Source of the DNA: an uncultured Aquimarina sp.
GTDB lineage: Bacteria > Bacteroidota > Bacteroidia > Flavobacteriales > Flavobacteriaceae
NCBI GenBank assembly: GCA_947496555.1
Contig: CANMDH010000035.1
Span: forward strand, 1-55,093
Length of the DNA: 55,093 nucleotides
Reading direction: 5' to 3'
Of this stretch, positions 54,666 through 55,093 are shown in pieces; position 1 is the first letter of the stretch, and each line of letters starts with the position of its first letter. Below the pieces are notes generated by a model. It saw only the letters and a list, made by a program, of their open reading frames with translations. It did no database searches and was not told the DNA's origin. Made by a program: the position numbers and the translations under genes.

Positions 54666-54723
54666 TAAAATTATAGTATAGAAACACATAAAATACTTGG
54701 CAAGAAAAATTAAATTTCTCGCA

Positions 54724-54757
54724 TAAAAAAACCCTCATCGTTTATGATGAGGGTTTT
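54724..54757 (-). terminator. Terminator of the rRNA operon
   Basis: AAAACCCTCATC pairs with GATGAGGGTTTT around a short loop and is followed on the minus strand by TTTTTTATGC. It lies a few bases beyond the 3' end of 5S rRNA. Confidence 0.93.
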
Positions 54758-54762
54758 GTAAC

Positions 54763-54869
54763 AAGGCGGCGACCTACTCTCCCACGGATTGCAGTACCAT
54801 TGGCGCTAACGGGCTTAACTACTCTGTTCGGAATGGTAAGAGGTGAGCCCCGATGCTATAACCACCTTA
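54763..54869 (-). rRNA. rrf: 5S ribosomal RNA
   Basis: Reading the minus strand gives TTAAGGTGGTTATAGCATCG at the 5' end, the universal loop C/D region CCATTCCGAACAGAGTAGTT and the 3' end GGGAGAGTAGGTCGCCGCC, as in other Bacteroidota. It is the last gene of an rRNA operon whose 23S and 16S lie to the right. Ends are good to a few bases. Confidence 0.95.
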
Positions 54870-55016
54870 AGTCGTTTGTTGATCGTTGTTGGTTGTTTGT
54901 TGATAGATTAAGCTTCTATCAACAATCAACTATAAACCATCAACTAATATTGTTGACATATTGATTTAATTACAAGTAAAAGTTACTAAATAAAGCTTGT
55001 TAAAAAGCAATTGCTG
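54870..55016 (-). other. 23S-5S internal transcribed spacer
   Basis: The spacer is AT-rich and contains an inverted repeat (TGTTGATAGA with TCTATCAACA, about 54898-54924) that could be a ribonuclease III processing stem. No tRNA is present in it. Confidence 0.6.
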
Positions 55017-55093
55017 ACGCATAAGCCTATGGGTTATTAGTACTACTCGGCTATGACATTACTGCCTTTACACCTATAGCCTATCAACGTGGT
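55017..55093 (-). rRNA. rrl: 23S ribosomal RNA, 3' end (partial)
   Basis: The complement reads ACCACGTTGATAGGCTATAG then GTCATAGCCGAGTAGTACTA and ATAACCCATAGGCTTATGCG, the conserved last ~75 nucleotides of 23S rRNA. The gene continues beyond the right edge of the window. Confidence 0.92.

Noticed and set aside
1-55093. CRISPR array, prophage, insertion sequence or tRNA gene
   Set aside because: No regularly spaced direct repeats, transposase or phage structural gene was seen, and no tRNA cloverleaf was recognised. The rRNA segment at the right end contains only 5S and part of 23S.

Overview
The window is a chromosomal segment of a marine-type member of the Flavobacteriaceae (Bacteroidota), with a gene repertoire like that of Aquimarina and its relatives. 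The evidence is low GC, many -7 boxes of the Bacteroidota form TAnnTTTG (several extended to TTTGCG), a secreted nuclease with a type IX secretion tail, SusC/FecA-type receptor architecture, DUF2911, DUF6452, DUF6048, DUF6768 and CCC-motif proteins, and a ZapA-6S RNA-RNase Y locus. The genus is inferred from gene content only. Most of the window is core chromosome. The accessory material is concentrated at the left end.

Layout. 1-4.2 kb: a GNAT acetyltransferase, a large membrane protein with an AIM24-like C-terminus, and a CD-NTase (SMODS) homologue with degenerate catalytic residues fused to a two-helix SLATT-like membrane domain. 4.9-7.5 kb: a large secreted endonuclease I with FN3, lamin-tail and GEVED modules. 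7.8-8.9 kb: four tandem genes for small peptides with near-identical 24-residue leaders ending in Gly-Ala and six-cysteine cores; the third (58 residues) is easily missed. 8.9-12.2 kb: the pta-ackA acetate operon. 12.4-14.9 kb: a DUF2911/TPR protein and a thioredoxin-like lipoprotein. 15.1-17.5 kb: pheT. 17.7-19.5 kb: an unusual fusion of an XRE regulator, a DUF4870 membrane region and a serine beta-lactamase-like domain. 19.6-23.4 kb: gyrA with a downstream TPR gene. 23.8-26.3 kb: clpC. 26.5-27.7 kb: three tandem copies of a small protein family, the middle one a pseudogene. 27.8-30.1 kb: the division and RNA-decay operon (coiled-coil protein, zapA, 6S RNA, rny). 30.2-32.6 kb: UDP-galactopyranose mutase divergent from a galactofuranosyltransferase-like gene. 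32.6-36.8 kb: an M23 peptidase and a TonB-dependent receptor. 36.8-41.2 kb: a cysteine desulfurase, two paralogous lipoproteins (one with an inserted Asp-rich repeat block), an Smr protein and small membrane proteins. 41.2-47.3 kb: rocD, an ECF sigma factor with a DUF6768 partner, a TrmA/RlmD-type methyltransferase, DUF6452/DUF6048 and a dienelactone hydrolase. 47.3-54.6 kb: a giant VPS10/BNR-repeat protein, two methyltransferases sharing one divergent promoter, a ZIP transporter, DUF4268 and a hemolysin III protein. The right edge holds the 3' end of an rRNA operon (5S and the end of 23S) on the minus strand.

The best candidates for something undescribed are the six-cysteine peptide cluster (7825-8900) and the pseudo-CD-NTase/SLATT fusion (2741-4213). 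The XRE/beta-lactamase fusion (17711-19495), with a palindrome just upstream of its promoter, looks like a one-protein membrane sensor-regulator. No CRISPR array, tRNA, insertion sequence or prophage was seen.
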